Assembly: GCA_934597175.1 (NCBI GenBank)
Contig: CAKTQR010000001.1
Span: 62,001 to 126,000, forward strand
DNA from: an uncultured Oscillospiraceae bacterium
Lineage (GTDB): Bacteria > Bacillota > Clostridia > Oscillospirales > Oscillospiraceae
DNA: 64,000 nt
Direction of reading: 5' to 3'
A program made the position numbers and the translations under genes. Below the pieces are notes generated by a model. It ran no database searches, had not been told where the DNA came from, and saw nothing but the letters and a program-made list of their open reading frames with translations. This document shows, piece after piece, positions 30,892 to 39,677 of the stretch (position 1 is its first letter; each line of letters starts with the position of its first letter).

Positions 30892-31905
30892 TTACAGGAG
30901 CATGACTCCTTTTTCGGCGCAGAGCTTGATGGTATCGTTATCCCAAATGGATGCCTGCACCTCGCCGATGTGCGCCTTACCGAGGAGCAGCAGCGAAAGT
31001 CTCGACTGGCCGATGCCGCCGCCGATGGTGAGCGGAAGCTCGCCGTTTAGGAGCATCTTGTGATACGGAAGCTCACGGCGGTCGTCGCAATGGGCGATGG
31101 TCAACTGCTTATCGAGGGTCTCGGGATCAACTCTTATACCCATGGAGCTGAGCTCAACTGCGCAGTTGAGCCAATCGCACCAGAACATGATATCGCCGTT
31201 TAAGCTCCAATCGTCATAGTCGGGAGCTCTGCCGTCGTGCGGCTTGCCGGAGCGCAGTGCGCCGCCGATGCCGATGATGAATGCGGTCTTGTGCTCCTTG
31301 AGGTAGGCGTTTTCACGCTGCTTTGAGGTGTAGTCGGGGTACATGTCCTCAAGCTCCTGAGCGGTGACGAACGACACCTTGCGCTCGAACTTGCCGAGGC
31401 GCTGGAGCTGGGGGTAGATAGCCTGCATGGTGTCCTGCGTATCGCAGACGGCCTTGACTATGTCCATGACGGTGAGCTTGAGGTAGTCAAGATTGCGGTT
31501 TTCCGGCAGGATGACCTTTTCCCAGTCCCACTGATCGACATATATGGAGTGCAGGTTATCAAGCTCGTCCTCATCACGGCGGATAGCGTCCATATCTGTG
31601 TATAGGCCCTTGCCCGGGAAGAAGCAGTAGCGCTTGAGCGCAAGTCGCTTCCACTTTGCAAGCGACTGCACGACCTGTGCCGTTGCGTCAGAGCGCAGGA
31701 TGTCAAAGGTGACGGGGCGCTCGTAACCGTTGAGGTTATCGTTAAGACCGGAGTCGGCTTCGACGAACAGCGGTGCGGAAACTCGATAGAGATTCAGCAG
31801 TGCGCCGAGCCTGTCCTCAAACAGGCGCTTTAAAAGGCTTATTGCCTTCTGAGTGTCATAAACGCTGAGGATGCTTTCGTAGCCCTCGGGAATGTAAGTT
31901 TTCAT
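30892..31905 (-). CDS. asnA: Aspartate-ammonia ligase (asparagine synthetase A)
   Basis: A 337-aa class II synthetase-like enzyme making Asn from Asp, NH3 and ATP. AsnA motifs: SAPLFVEADSGLNDNLNGYERPV, HSIYVDQWDWEKVI, FIIGIGGALRSGKPHDGRAPDYDDWSLNGDI and GGGIGQSRLSLLLLGKAHIGEVQAS. Start at ATG 31905 after GAAAGGAAG; the frame upstream is open but lacks an SD and lies over a terminator. No T-box leader was seen. Confidence 0.96.
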   Translation of the reverse strand: MKTYIPEGYESILSVYDTQKAISLLKRLFEDRLGALLNLYRVSAPLFVEADSGLNDNLNGYERPVTFDILRSDATAQVVQSLAKWKRLALKRYCFFPGKGLYTDMDAIRRDEDELDNLHSIYVDQWDWEKVILPENRNLDYLKLTVMDIVKAVCDTQDTMQAIYPQLQRLGKFERKVSFVTAQELEDMYPDYTSKQRENAYLKEHKTAFIIGIGGALRSGKPHDGRAPDYDDWSLNGDIMFWCDWLNCAVELSSMGIRVDPETLDKQLTIAHCDDRRELPYHKMLLNGELPLTIGGGIGQSRLSLLLLGKAHIGEVQASIWDNDTIKLCAEKGVMLL

Positions 31906-31925
31906 TTTTTCTTCCTTTCTAAACA

Positions 31926-31955
31926 CAAAATGCCCATCGGACGATGGGCATTTAA
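31926..31955 (-). terminator. Terminator of the DUF4364 gene
   Basis: The stem AAATGCCCATCG/CGATGGGCATTT, then TTGTGTTT on the minus strand, lies between the DUF4364 stop and asnA. Confidence 0.7.
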
Positions 31956-31969
31956 GATAGACCCTTTGA

Positions 31970-32485
31970 TTATTTGTCGAGCAGCTCAATGAGCTTGCAG
32001 TAGATATCCTCTGCGTTGCTCTTGAAGTTTTTCTCGATGCGCTGAGCCTGCTCCTCGCCGGAGCTTAGGATCTTCAGGCGCATGACCTCGCCCTTGCCGT
32101 CGTTCATGGCGAGCGTGACCATGCAGTTGCCGTCCTTGATCTTATGCTCTGCCGTGAGCATGGACAGCCTACGAAGGCGCTCGGCCTCCGGCGCAATGAG
32201 CTTTTCTGCCTTTTTGCGCACGGAAAACGGCAGGCTGCTCTCGACGGTCTCCCCTGCCTGCGCACCCTTTTCGGTTATACGGTAGCCCTCGGGCGACTCG
32301 GTGACAAGGCCAGTGTCGACAAGCTCACTCAGGCAGTCGGAAAAATCAAAATATCCGACGCCGCCGTCGCACTGGGTGAAGTCAGACAGCGTATCACGGT
32401 CGACCGTGCCGGGCAAACGGCGCAGTATAAACAGTATCAGTATCTTAATGTCGAGCTTTTCGTGGATAAATCCAAGTCTGTCCAT
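31970..32485 (-). CDS. DUF4364 family protein
   Basis: A 171-aa cytoplasmic protein: residues 1-75 look like a winged helix (DIKILILFILRRLPG..., LVDTGLVTESPEGYRITEKG), followed by a mixed domain. This pattern is DUF4364, conserved in Clostridia and thought to be a transcription factor of unknown target. Start ATG 32485 follows GAGGAG. It stands between asnA and a small membrane protein. Confidence 0.82.
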   Translation of the reverse strand: MDRLGFIHEKLDIKILILFILRRLPGTVDRDTLSDFTQCDGGVGYFDFSDCLSELVDTGLVTESPEGYRITEKGAQAGETVESSLPFSVRKKAEKLIAPEAERLRRLSMLTAEHKIKDGNCMVTLAMNDGKGEVMRLKILSSGEEQAQRIEKNFKSNAEDIYCKLIELLDK

Positions 32486-32536
32486 GATATCACTCCTCAC
32501 TTGAAATTATACAACAAATCTATTAAACTGTAAATC

Positions 32537-32728
32537 CTATTTCTTATTCGCACGCTTAATGGCGATAAGCGAGCCGATGATGATTATGACCACCGACAGA
32601 TGCATCATTATGCTTTTAGTCGAAAGCGGGTCAATGCGGCTCGGCAGTATGCCGAAGTCGGCAAGCAGCATGGCGGCAAGCAAAACGACCTCCGCCGCAA
32701 TTATTAGTAAAGCAAATCTTTTTCCCAT
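32537..32728 (-). CDS. Small two-helix membrane protein, unknown
   Basis: A 63-aa protein, mostly hydrophobic: helix about 4-25 and helix about 40-57, with a basic end (KRANKK). Start at ATG 32728 after ACGGAGGTG, a good SD, which argues that it is real. No family recognised. Confidence 0.65.
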   Translation of the reverse strand: MGKRFALLIIAAEVVLLAAMLLADFGILPSRIDPLSTKSIMMHLSVVIIIIGSLIAIKRANKK

Positions 32729-32857
32729 ATTTGCACCTCCGTACACTATCATAATAATACAGCTTTTCGTTTTTGTAAATGAATACTTCACAAATTGACC
32801 TCGTGCGCATACACTGTATTGAAGTTTTACTTCAAAAATGATCAGGGAGGTATGTTT

Positions 32858-33643
32858 ATGGCAGACAGGGTCGTTCCGGGGCCTGTTAGCAATGATGACT
32901 GCATCAAAGAGGCCGTCTGCATAGATACAAGGAAGATAATGGACTCCTGTCGGGATAAGGACTGCGTCGAGGATCTGCGGGTCTACCCCACCGTGGGCTC
33001 AGCGACATTGATACAGAGCGCTTTCAGTGTCCGTCCCCGCTGCGCCGAGCTTTTGCAGTGCGAGGTCAGCGTCAAGGAGATCTGCCTCAACAGAGGCTAC
33101 TACACCGTCGATGTCACATACTTCTACAAGGTGACCGGTGAGGTGTTCCCGTCAAACCAGACCGTCACGGGTCTTGCCGTGTTCGATAAGCGAGTGATGC
33201 TCTTCGGCAGCGAGGGCAGCGTAAAGTCGTTCTCGTCAAACGCTACGGTAAACAGCGCCGACAACAGCATGCCCTACGCCGTCGTCGATGCGGTCGACCC
33301 CATTGCGCTGCACATGACGCTCTCGGACACCGCCGTGTCAGACCCGGGCATCGAGCAGAGAGACATTCCCGAAGCAATACTTAGTCATTTTGACGATGAG
33401 CTCTCGTTTGCTGCGGCAGAGAAGACGCTATATGTCACGCTGGGGCAGTTTTCGATAATCAGGCTTCTGCGCACAACGCAGCTGCTCATCCCCGCATACG
33501 ATTACTGCCTGCCGGAGAAGGAGTGCGTGGGCGCAAGCGAGGATGACCCGTGCACGATGTTCGGGCGCATCCGCTTCCCCGTTGAGGAGTTCTTCCCGCC
33601 CGATGCAGTCGAGGAATGTGACGAGTACAAAAGCTTGGTATAA
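32858..33643 (+). CDS. Conserved clostridial protein of unknown function
   Basis: A 261-aa soluble protein with no signal peptide. It opens with VSNDDCIKEAVCIDTRKIMDSCRDKDCVEDLRVY, a Cys-rich motif I associate with an uncharacterised clostridial family, and continues as mostly beta-strand sequence (YTVDVTYFYKVTGEV, VTGLAVFDKRVMLFGSEGSVKSF) with more Cys near the end. SD GGGAGG before ATG 32858. CATACACT at 32808-32815 resembles a sigma-E -10 box, so sporulation-stage expression is possible but weakly supported. Confidence 0.75.
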   Translation: MADRVVPGPVSNDDCIKEAVCIDTRKIMDSCRDKDCVEDLRVYPTVGSATLIQSAFSVRPRCAELLQCEVSVKEICLNRGYYTVDVTYFYKVTGEVFPSNQTVTGLAVFDKRVMLFGSEGSVKSFSSNATVNSADNSMPYAVVDAVDPIALHMTLSDTAVSDPGIEQRDIPEAILSHFDDELSFAAAEKTLYVTLGQFSIIRLLRTTQLLIPAYDYCLPEKECVGASEDDPCTMFGRIRFPVEEFFPPDAVEECDEYKSLV

Positions 33644-33645
33644 TA

Positions 33646-33681
33646 AATCAGTCGCTCTTTTTTGAGAGCGACTGATTTTCT
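33646..33681. terminator. Bidirectional terminator
   Basis: The stem AATCAGTCGCTCT/AGAGCGACTGATT with T-rich loop and flanks lies between convergent genes. Confidence 0.85.
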
Positions 33682-34340
33682 TATTTTCTGATGACGATAT
33701 TGTCCTTGTCCTTATAGATGCCGTTTTCGGGAATGACGCCACGGACGCAGCTTGTGGGGTAAACGCTTGCGCCACGGCCGAGGATAGTGCCGGGATTCAA
33801 AACGCTGTTGCAGCCTATCTCGACTCCGTCGCCGAGGATTGCGCCGACCTTTTTGCGCTTTGTCTCGATCTCGCCCTCGGGGGATTTTATGACGACAAGG
33901 GTCTTGTCGCTTTTGACATTGCTGGTTATCGAGCCTGCACCCATGTGGGATTTATAGCCGAGCACGGAGTCGCCGATGTAATTATAATGCGGCGCTTGGA
34001 CATTGTCGAAAAGAATCGAGTTTTTTATCTCGGTGGAGTTGCCGACAACGGTATTTTTGCCGATGATGGCGCTGCCTCTTATAAAGGCACAGTGGCGCAC
34101 CTCAGCGCCGTGGTCGATGATGCAGGGGCTGCCGATGTATGCCGACGGGAAAACAGTTGCATCCTTTGCGACCCAGACATTTTCGCCTCGCTTTTCAAAC
34201 TCGTCCTCGGGCAGAGTATTGCCAAGCTCGATGATGAAGTCCTTAATATCCGGCAGCACCTCCCAAGGGTAGGTCTTGCCCTCGAAAAGCGGCGCTGCTA
34301 TGGTCTTTGTAAGGTCCAAAAGTTCTTTAGTTTCAAGCAT
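33681..34340 (-). CDS. Left-handed beta-helix acyltransferase/GlmU-like protein
   Basis: A 219-aa protein built of hexapeptide repeats (VFPSAYIGSPCIIDHGAEVRH, IIGKNTVVGNSTEIKNS, AILGDGVEIGCNSVLNPGTILGRGASV), the LbetaH fold of GlmU-type acetyltransferases, without the nucleotidyltransferase half. It overlaps the glmM stop (TAATG) with SD AAGGTGA, so it is coupled to UDP-GlcNAc synthesis. It probably acetylates glucosamine-1-phosphate or a related sugar; this role is inferred from the operon. Confidence 0.82.
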   Translation of the reverse strand: MLETKELLDLTKTIAAPLFEGKTYPWEVLPDIKDFIIELGNTLPEDEFEKRGENVWVAKDATVFPSAYIGSPCIIDHGAEVRHCAFIRGSAIIGKNTVVGNSTEIKNSILFDNVQAPHYNYIGDSVLGYKSHMGAGSITSNVKSDKTLVVIKSPEGEIETKRKKVGAILGDGVEIGCNSVLNPGTILGRGASVYPTSCVRGVIPENGIYKDKDNIVIRK

Positions 34341-35704
34341 TATTTCACCTTCACGAGCCTTCCGCATTTAGCCATTGCGTCGATTATATAGTCAACGCTT
34401 TCCTCGCACTTATCGCTTGTGAGTGCCTCGACCATGACACGCAGGACAGGCTCAGTTCCGCTTTTTCTGAGAAGCACCCTGCCCTCCGAGCCGAGCTTTG
34501 CCTCGACCTCGGCGACCGCCGCCTTGACCTCGGTACAGTCGAGCGTTGCGTCCTTGTCGTCGACAACGACATTCTTAAGCAGCTGCGGGTACATTACGAC
34601 GGGGGCTGCCAGCACCGACAGGGGCTGCTTGCTCTCGCACATGGCTTCCATTATCTTTATGGCAGTCAAAATGCCGTCGCCGGAATTTGCAAGGCGGCCG
34701 AAGATGATGTGGCCGGACTGCTCGCCGCCGAGGATATGACCGTTTGCACGCATATTTTCGGCAACATATTTGTCGCCGACCTTGGTCTTTTCGTAGCCAA
34801 TGCCGAGCTCGTCAAGAGCCTTGTAAAGCCCCATGTTCGACATGACGGTCGTGACTATCTTCTTGTTGCCCAAAATGCCGCAGTCGTGCATATACTTGCC
34901 GCAGACATACAGGATATGGTCGCCGGTTATGACATTGCCCTTTTCATCGACGGCAAGGCAGCGATCGGCATCGCCGTCAAAGGCAAAGCCGACATCAAGC
35001 CCCTTTTCGAGGACAAACTGCTGCATCTTGTCGATATGCGTTGAGCCGCAGTCGACATTTATATTAAGGCCGTCGGGGTTATTGTTTATAACATAGGTGT
35101 CAGCGCCAAGAGCGTCGAACACGCTTTTTGCCATCATCCATGTGCTGCCGTTTGCGCAGTCAAGGCCGATCTTTTTGCCCTTGTACGAGCGTGTGGCAAG
35201 CGAGATGAGAAAGCCTATATAGCGGTTTCTGCCGGCGGCGTAGTCGACAGTTCTGCCTATCTTATCGTCCTTGGCGTAGGGCAGGATATCAGGCTCGCCG
35301 GCGCTTGCCTTGTCGATATACTCCTCTATACCGTCAAGCACATCGTCGCCCATCTTTTCGCCTGCGCCGTTAATGAGCTTGATGCCGTTGTCGTAATACG
35401 GATTGTGGCTTGCCGAGATCATTATGCCGCAGTCAAAATCGTCCGCCCTTGCGATATAAGACACGCTGGGTGTGGTGGTGACATGCAGAAGATATGCGTC
35501 TGCGCCCGAGGCGGTGAGTCCTGCGCACAGTGCCGACTCAAACATGTAGCTTGAGCGGCGGGTGTCCTTGCCGATGACGACACGAGCCTTGTGGTCCTTG
35601 CCGTAGTACCAGCCGAGATAACGGCCTATCTCAAATGCGTGCATGACCGTAAGGTCAACATTTGCTTCCCCCCGGAAGCCGTCTGTTCCGAAATATTTTC
35701 CCAT
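34340..35704 (-). CDS. glmM: Phosphoglucosamine mutase
   Basis: A 454-aa enzyme converting GlcN-6-P to GlcN-1-P. Start YFGTDGFRGEAN, phosphoserine loop GIMISASHNPYYDNGIKL, metal loop AFDGDADRCLAVD, sugar-binding GGEQSGHIIFG and phosphate-binding RKSGTEPVLRVMVEA are all typical. It sits between nagB and the beta-helix gene, forming a three-gene amino-sugar unit. Confidence 0.96.
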   Translation of the reverse strand: MGKYFGTDGFRGEANVDLTVMHAFEIGRYLGWYYGKDHKARVVIGKDTRRSSYMFESALCAGLTASGADAYLLHVTTTPSVSYIARADDFDCGIMISASHNPYYDNGIKLINGAGEKMGDDVLDGIEEYIDKASAGEPDILPYAKDDKIGRTVDYAAGRNRYIGFLISLATRSYKGKKIGLDCANGSTWMMAKSVFDALGADTYVINNNPDGLNINVDCGSTHIDKMQQFVLEKGLDVGFAFDGDADRCLAVDEKGNVITGDHILYVCGKYMHDCGILGNKKIVTTVMSNMGLYKALDELGIGYEKTKVGDKYVAENMRANGHILGGEQSGHIIFGRLANSGDGILTAIKIMEAMCESKQPLSVLAAPVVMYPQLLKNVVVDDKDATLDCTEVKAAVAEVEAKLGSEGRVLLRKSGTEPVLRVMVEALTSDKCEESVDYIIDAMAKCGRLVKVK

Positions 35705-35724
35705 GACTGTTACTCCCCTTATGC

Positions 35725-36411
35725 TTAATCGAGCTTTGACGCTGCCTTGCTGTCAAGGCAGAGGGTCATATTCATATGCATCTGGAGCATGGCGGCGGGA
35801 ACATAGGTCGTCGTTTTGCCGTAAACCAGCTTGCGGATGATATCCGCCTTTTCCTCACCGAATGCTACAAGTATCACATTCTTTGCACTGCATATGGTTT
35901 TAAGCCCCATGGTAACGCCCATGTCTGGCACATTTTCAATGCCGCCGAAGTGCTCGGCCTTCATGCGCTTTGTGCTGTCGGTCAGCTGCTGAACATGGGT
36001 GTGCGTATCAAAAAGCGTGGCAGGCTCGTTAAAGCCGATGTGACCGTTCATGCCGATGCCGAGAACGACAAGGTCAAGCCCGCCGTGGGCTGCTATCTCG
36101 TCGTCGTAGCTCTCGGGCTCGGTCTCGGACGGCGTGTGGAGCTTCGTTATGCCCTTTTTGGAGTAAAGCTCCTCTTTAAGCTGATGAGCGCAGCTGAGGC
36201 TCTCGTCTGCGCCTATGTATTCGCAGACATTGAACACATCGCAGCCGGAAAGGTCGGCGGCCTCATCCGAGGCAAGCTCTGTAAAAACGCCCTCCAGCGA
36301 GCGCCCTGCCGTGAAGGCAAGGCAGGCATCGGGCTTTTCGGAAACAAGCTTACTCACCATTGACGAAACAAGCTTGTTTATCGCTTCTTTGCTGTCAACA
36401 ATAATTTTCAT
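35725..36411 (-). CDS. nagB: Glucosamine-6-phosphate deaminase
   Basis: A 228-aa enzyme interconverting GlcN-6-P and Fru-6-P plus NH3. Motifs: LAFTAGRSLEGVF, DVFNVCEYIGADESLSCAHQL (family LDEYxGL region), LVVLGIGMNGHIGFNEPATLF and a VPAAMLQMH end. Slightly short of the 240-266 aa usual length. First gene of the nagB-glmM-acyltransferase unit, 20 bases before glmM. Confidence 0.92.
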   Translation of the reverse strand: MKIIVDSKEAINKLVSSMVSKLVSEKPDACLAFTAGRSLEGVFTELASDEAADLSGCDVFNVCEYIGADESLSCAHQLKEELYSKKGITKLHTPSETEPESYDDEIAAHGGLDLVVLGIGMNGHIGFNEPATLFDTHTHVQQLTDSTKRMKAEHFGGIENVPDMGVTMGLKTICSAKNVILVAFGEEKADIIRKLVYGKTTTYVPAAMLQMHMNMTLCLDSKAASKLD

Positions 36412-36475
36412 TTATATACGCTTCCTTTATAATTCGTCTCCGCCTTGGAAAAGCTATTAGTCGGAGGCGATAAAA

Positions 36476-37156
36476 TTGGCCATAATTTTTGTCAGAACAA
36501 TAATATTATATTTTACCATCCTCATATCGATGCGCATTATGGGTAAACGGCAGCTGGGCGAAATGGAGCTGTCGGAATTCATCGTCGGCGCACTTATCGC
36601 CGACCTTGCCGCAACGCCCTTGCAGGATATAGGCACTCCCCTGTTAAACGGTCTCGTGCCGATATTCACGCTGTTTGCGCTCGAAATAATCATCGCAGGG
36701 CTATCCATGCGCAGTCTTAAGGTGCGCAAGCTGGTGTTCGGAAAGCCCGAAATAATCATAGAAAACAGCAAGATCGACCGTGAGAAAATGCGCAAAAACC
36801 GCTTCACGCTCGACGAGCTGATGCAGGAGCTGCGCAATCAGGGCTTATCGGACACGACGCAGATAGAATATGCGATACTCGAAACTAACGGTCAGCTCAA
36901 TGTCATTTTGCAGAAGTCCGAGCAGCCGGTCACGCCGTCGCAGCTCGGCATCGCTGCCAAAAGCGACGGCTACGCCCACATTATAATTAACGAGGGCAGG
37001 ATACTCGACAACAACCTGCGCATGCTCGGCAGGGACAGGAGCTGGCTCGACAAGGAGATAAAGCGTCAGGGCGCAGCCTCGACGGAGGATGTGTACCTGC
37101 TCACCCTCACCGAAACGGGCAAGATATTCTGCCAGCGAAAGGAGCAGGCAAAATGA
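36476..37156 (+). CDS. DUF421/YetF-type membrane protein
   Basis: A 226-aa protein with three N-terminal helices including RIMGKRQLGEMELSEFIVGALIADLAATPLQD, the DUF421 hallmark, and a cytoplasmic beta-barrel-like domain (KPEIIIENSKIDREKMRKNRFTLDELMQELRNQG). The start is a TTG with GGAGG eight bases upstream. The family is widespread in spore formers; its role is unclear. It overlaps the DUF4363 gene by ATGA. Confidence 0.9.
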   Translation: MAIIFVRTIILYFTILISMRIMGKRQLGEMELSEFIVGALIADLAATPLQDIGTPLLNGLVPIFTLFALEIIIAGLSMRSLKVRKLVFGKPEIIIENSKIDREKMRKNRFTLDELMQELRNQGLSDTTQIEYAILETNGQLNVILQKSEQPVTPSQLGIAAKSDGYAHIIINEGRILDNNLRMLGRDRSWLDKEIKRQGAASTEDVYLLTLTETGKIFCQRKEQAK

Positions 37157-37533
37157 ACAGAGAAATTTGCGCATATCTGCTGCTTTTGGCGCTGTTTTTA
37201 GGCTCGCTATATAACATCCATGTGATGGACACCAAGATAGGCTCACTTCGTTTGGCCGCCGAAAAAGCCTATGAAAGCGCCCAAAACGGTGACTTTGAGG
37301 ATGCCGAAAGGCAACTGCGCTCGGCAGCCGACAGGTGGCTTCATATGGACGAGTATACACATATTTTCATCCGTCACACGGAGATAGACTCGGCGACGGA
37401 TGCGTTTTTCGATATGCTGTCGGATATTGCGTCAAAGGACGCAGAAAGCGCCGAGGGCAGCTACCGCAAGCTGGATGCTCATTTAAGCTCGCTCATCACG
37501 ATAGAGCACTTAAGCTTCGGCAGCATATTCTGA
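37153..37533 (+). CDS. DUF4363 family protein
   Basis: A 126-aa protein with one N-terminal membrane helix (about 6-26) and an all-helical extracytoplasmic domain (EKAYESAQNGDFEDAERQLRSAADRW). DUF4363 genes commonly follow DUF421 genes; here they overlap by four bases, suggesting a complex. Function unknown. Confidence 0.82.
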   Translation: MNREICAYLLLLALFLGSLYNIHVMDTKIGSLRLAAEKAYESAQNGDFEDAERQLRSAADRWLHMDEYTHIFIRHTEIDSATDAFFDMLSDIASKDAESAEGSYRKLDAHLSSLITIEHLSFGSIF

Positions 37534-37989
37534 TCACTTGTCGCTGAGAAGCTTTGTAAGCTCCTCCATAAAGGTGTTTATATCCTTGAAGCTGCGGTAG
37601 ACCGAGGCAAAGCGCACATATGCGACCTCGTCGACCTCCTTCATCCGTCTCATGACCATCTCGCCGATGTCGACGGTGCTGATCTCACGCTCAAGGGCGC
37701 TCTGCAGCTCCTGCTCGATCTCGTCGGCGATCTTCTCAAGCTGCGCAAGCGACACGGGGCGCTTTTCGCAGGCACGCACCATACCGTTTATGAGCTTGAC
37801 ACGGTCAAAGGTCTGGCGTGAGCCGTCACGCTTGACGACGACGAGCGGCAGATGCTCGATAATTTCATATGTTGTAAAACGCTTCTGGCACGCAAGACAC
37901 TCTCTGCGTCTGCGTATGGTCGAGCCCTCCTCGGCGGGACGGGAGTCGATTACCTTACTTTCAAGAAATCCGCAAAACGGGCATTTCAT
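37534..37989 (-). CDS. nrdR: Transcriptional repressor NrdR
   Basis: A 151-aa regulator of ribonucleotide reductase genes that senses (d)ATP. Zinc ribbon MKCPFCGFLESKVIDSRP...RRRRECLACQKRFTTYE (1-42), then an ATP-cone (VVVKRDGSRQTFDRVKLINGMVRACEKRPV). Length is standard. An NrdR-box sequence and promoter lie directly upstream, so it may be autoregulated. No nrd genes are in the window. Confidence 0.97.
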   Translation of the reverse strand: MKCPFCGFLESKVIDSRPAEEGSTIRRRRECLACQKRFTTYEIIEHLPLVVVKRDGSRQTFDRVKLINGMVRACEKRPVSLAQLEKIADEIEQELQSALEREISTVDIGEMVMRRMKEVDEVAYVRFASVYRSFKDINTFMEELTKLLSDK

Positions 37990-38024
37990 CTATGCTTCCT
38001 CCGATGGACAAATTTTGGTCAAAA

Positions 38025-38040
38025 ACACTATATCTTGTGT
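38025..38040. promoter_or_regulatory. NrdR box upstream of nrdR
   Basis: ACACTATATCTTGTGT is a 16-base near-palindrome agreeing with the known NrdR box form (ACAC...TATA...GTGT). It lies between the -10 element and the nrdR start. Only one box is clear; NrdR sites usually come in pairs. Confidence 0.65.
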
Positions 38041-38070
38041 ATTATAGCACAATGCACCCTCAATTGACAA
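38041..38070 (-). promoter_or_regulatory. Promoter of nrdR
   Basis: On the minus strand TTGTCA (38065-38070), 18 bases, TATAAT (38041-38046). The -35 lies inside the 3' end of the RNase M5 gene. The NrdR box follows directly. Confidence 0.65.
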
Positions 38071-38638
38071 GGGCAAGAAACTCATCACGGGTCATTATGA
38101 CATTAATAACATCCAAAAGTGCGTTTCCCGTCATTTTTTCGGGCAGTCCGAGCGTTTTCAGAAGCTCTGCACGCTTCTTTGCGCTGTCCGGTCTGCCGGT
38201 GTAGCCCTTGGCGTACATATCGGCTTTGGTGATGGCGGCTTTTTTATCCTCCGAAACTCCGTCAACGGTCGCACCGGCGGTAATGAGGGCATCCAGCAAG
38301 ACCTCCGGCTTCATGCCCTCAACGCCGAGCTTGCCCTCCTTGGAGGCCTTGGCCTTGCGGCGCTCCTTGCCGTATATGTCGGGTATATAAGCGTGCTTGA
38401 GGTACTTGGGGTCAACGCAGCCTTTTATGAAATTGCGTATGACAAAGCCCGCTCCGTCGGAGTCGGTGAACACTATCATGCCCCGCTTTTCGGCAAGCGT
38501 GCGCAGAAGCTGTTGCTTTTCCTTGTTATTGAACACGCCGAAGCCGCTTGTTTCGATGATGACGGCATCGACGGTCTGCGAGAGCGCATTTTTATCATAC
38601 CTGCCCTCAACGACAATGACCTCGGAAATTTTATGCAT
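38060..38638 (-). CDS. rnmV: Ribonuclease M5
   Basis: A 192-aa Toprim nuclease that matures the 5S rRNA 5' and 3' ends. EVIVVEGRYDKNAL (catalytic Glu), ETSGFGVF and FTDSDGAGFVIRNFI (DxD) are the Toprim motifs; AYIPDIYGKERRKAKASKEGKLGVEGM is M5-specific. The start ATG 38638 overlaps the end of holA, with AGGTGA five bases before. Confidence 0.94.
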   Translation of the reverse strand: MHKISEVIVVEGRYDKNALSQTVDAVIIETSGFGVFNNKEKQQLLRTLAEKRGMIVFTDSDGAGFVIRNFIKGCVDPKYLKHAYIPDIYGKERRKAKASKEGKLGVEGMKPEVLLDALITAGATVDGVSEDKKAAITKADMYAKGYTGRPDSAKKRAELLKTLGLPEKMTGNALLDVINVIMTRDEFLALVN

Positions 38639-39677
38639 CGGTCTCACCTGCGGCAATGCGTATGACGCACTCCTTTAAAAGCTCCTTTGGCTCGGTGCGG
38701 CTGCTTTTCATGGCGTAGTCGGTCTCGGCGCACAGCTCAACGGCTCGCCTGAGCTGCGCCTGGCTGAAGCGGCGGGCGCTCGTCATGAGCTTTGATGCGA
38801 CAAAATCGTGCTTGAGTGAGCAGGTTTTCATGAGATAATCCTTGCCCTGCCCGCTTTGGATGGCGACCGATGCCGCATAAAGCTGGCGCATCTGGTTGCC
38901 GAGCACGGCAAGTATCATTATAGGCTCGTTGTTTTTGTCGTCCAGAAGCTCGCCCAATAGCGACATGGCGGCATTATACTCGCCCCGTGCCATACTCTCG
39001 GTCATGTCGAAAACGACAGCCTCGGGGATATGGTGCGCCACTGTGTTGACATCCTCGGTGGTCACCTTCTCGCCCTTGGCGTAGGCGGCAATTTTGTTTA
39101 TCTCGGGGATGAGTCCGCTCATGATATCGCCGCTGACAGTGATGAGCCGCTGAGCGGCGTTGAGCTCGATGCTCTTGCCCAGGGCTGCAAAGCGCTTGAC
39201 TATCCACTTTATAAGCGCATCGCTCAATTGAGCGGTGACATGTATCTCAACACCGGCCTTGGCAAAGGTTTTATACAGCTTAAGGCGCTTATCCGGCTCA
39301 AAGCTCGGCTCGCACAGAAAAGCCACGGTGCAGTAATCGGGAATGTCGCTTATCGCCTTTATGACCTCGTCGGTCTCGGCAAGCTTATTGAGGTCAACGC
39401 CTCGCACCTCGACCATGCTGCGCTCGGACAGAAACGGCACGGAGTCGATGGCTTCGGCAAGCGCAAGAGCGGTGAAATCCCGTTCGTTTAGCTTGCGATA
39501 GCTAAAATCGTCCGCTTCGTCGCCGACGCAAAGCCTGCGCAGCTCGGCAAGGTACTGCTCTGCCAGATAGTCCTCCGGTCCCCAGATGAGGTACAGCCGC
39601 TGCGGGCCTGTCTGCCTTAGCCTGCGGACGCTCTCGCCGTAATTGAATTTTTCTTCGGTTTTCGTCTTTTTTGCCAT
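38631..39677 (-). CDS. holA: DNA polymerase III subunit delta
   Basis: A 348-aa clamp-loader subunit. QRLYLIWGPEDYLAEQYLAELRR at the N-terminus, the central AAA+-like region and the C-terminal helical collar segment (FSQAQLRRAVELCAETDYAMKSS) fit HolA. It starts right after the comEC stop and overlaps rnmV, in the usual comEC-holA order of Firmicutes. Confidence 0.92.
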   Translation of the reverse strand: MAKKTKTEEKFNYGESVRRLRQTGPQRLYLIWGPEDYLAEQYLAELRRLCVGDEADDFSYRKLNERDFTALALAEAIDSVPFLSERSMVEVRGVDLNKLAETDEVIKAISDIPDYCTVAFLCEPSFEPDKRLKLYKTFAKAGVEIHVTAQLSDALIKWIVKRFAALGKSIELNAAQRLITVSGDIMSGLIPEINKIAAYAKGEKVTTEDVNTVAHHIPEAVVFDMTESMARGEYNAAMSLLGELLDDKNNEPIMILAVLGNQMRQLYAASVAIQSGQGKDYLMKTCSLKHDFVASKLMTSARRFSQAQLRRAVELCAETDYAMKSSRTEPKELLKECVIRIAAGETDA

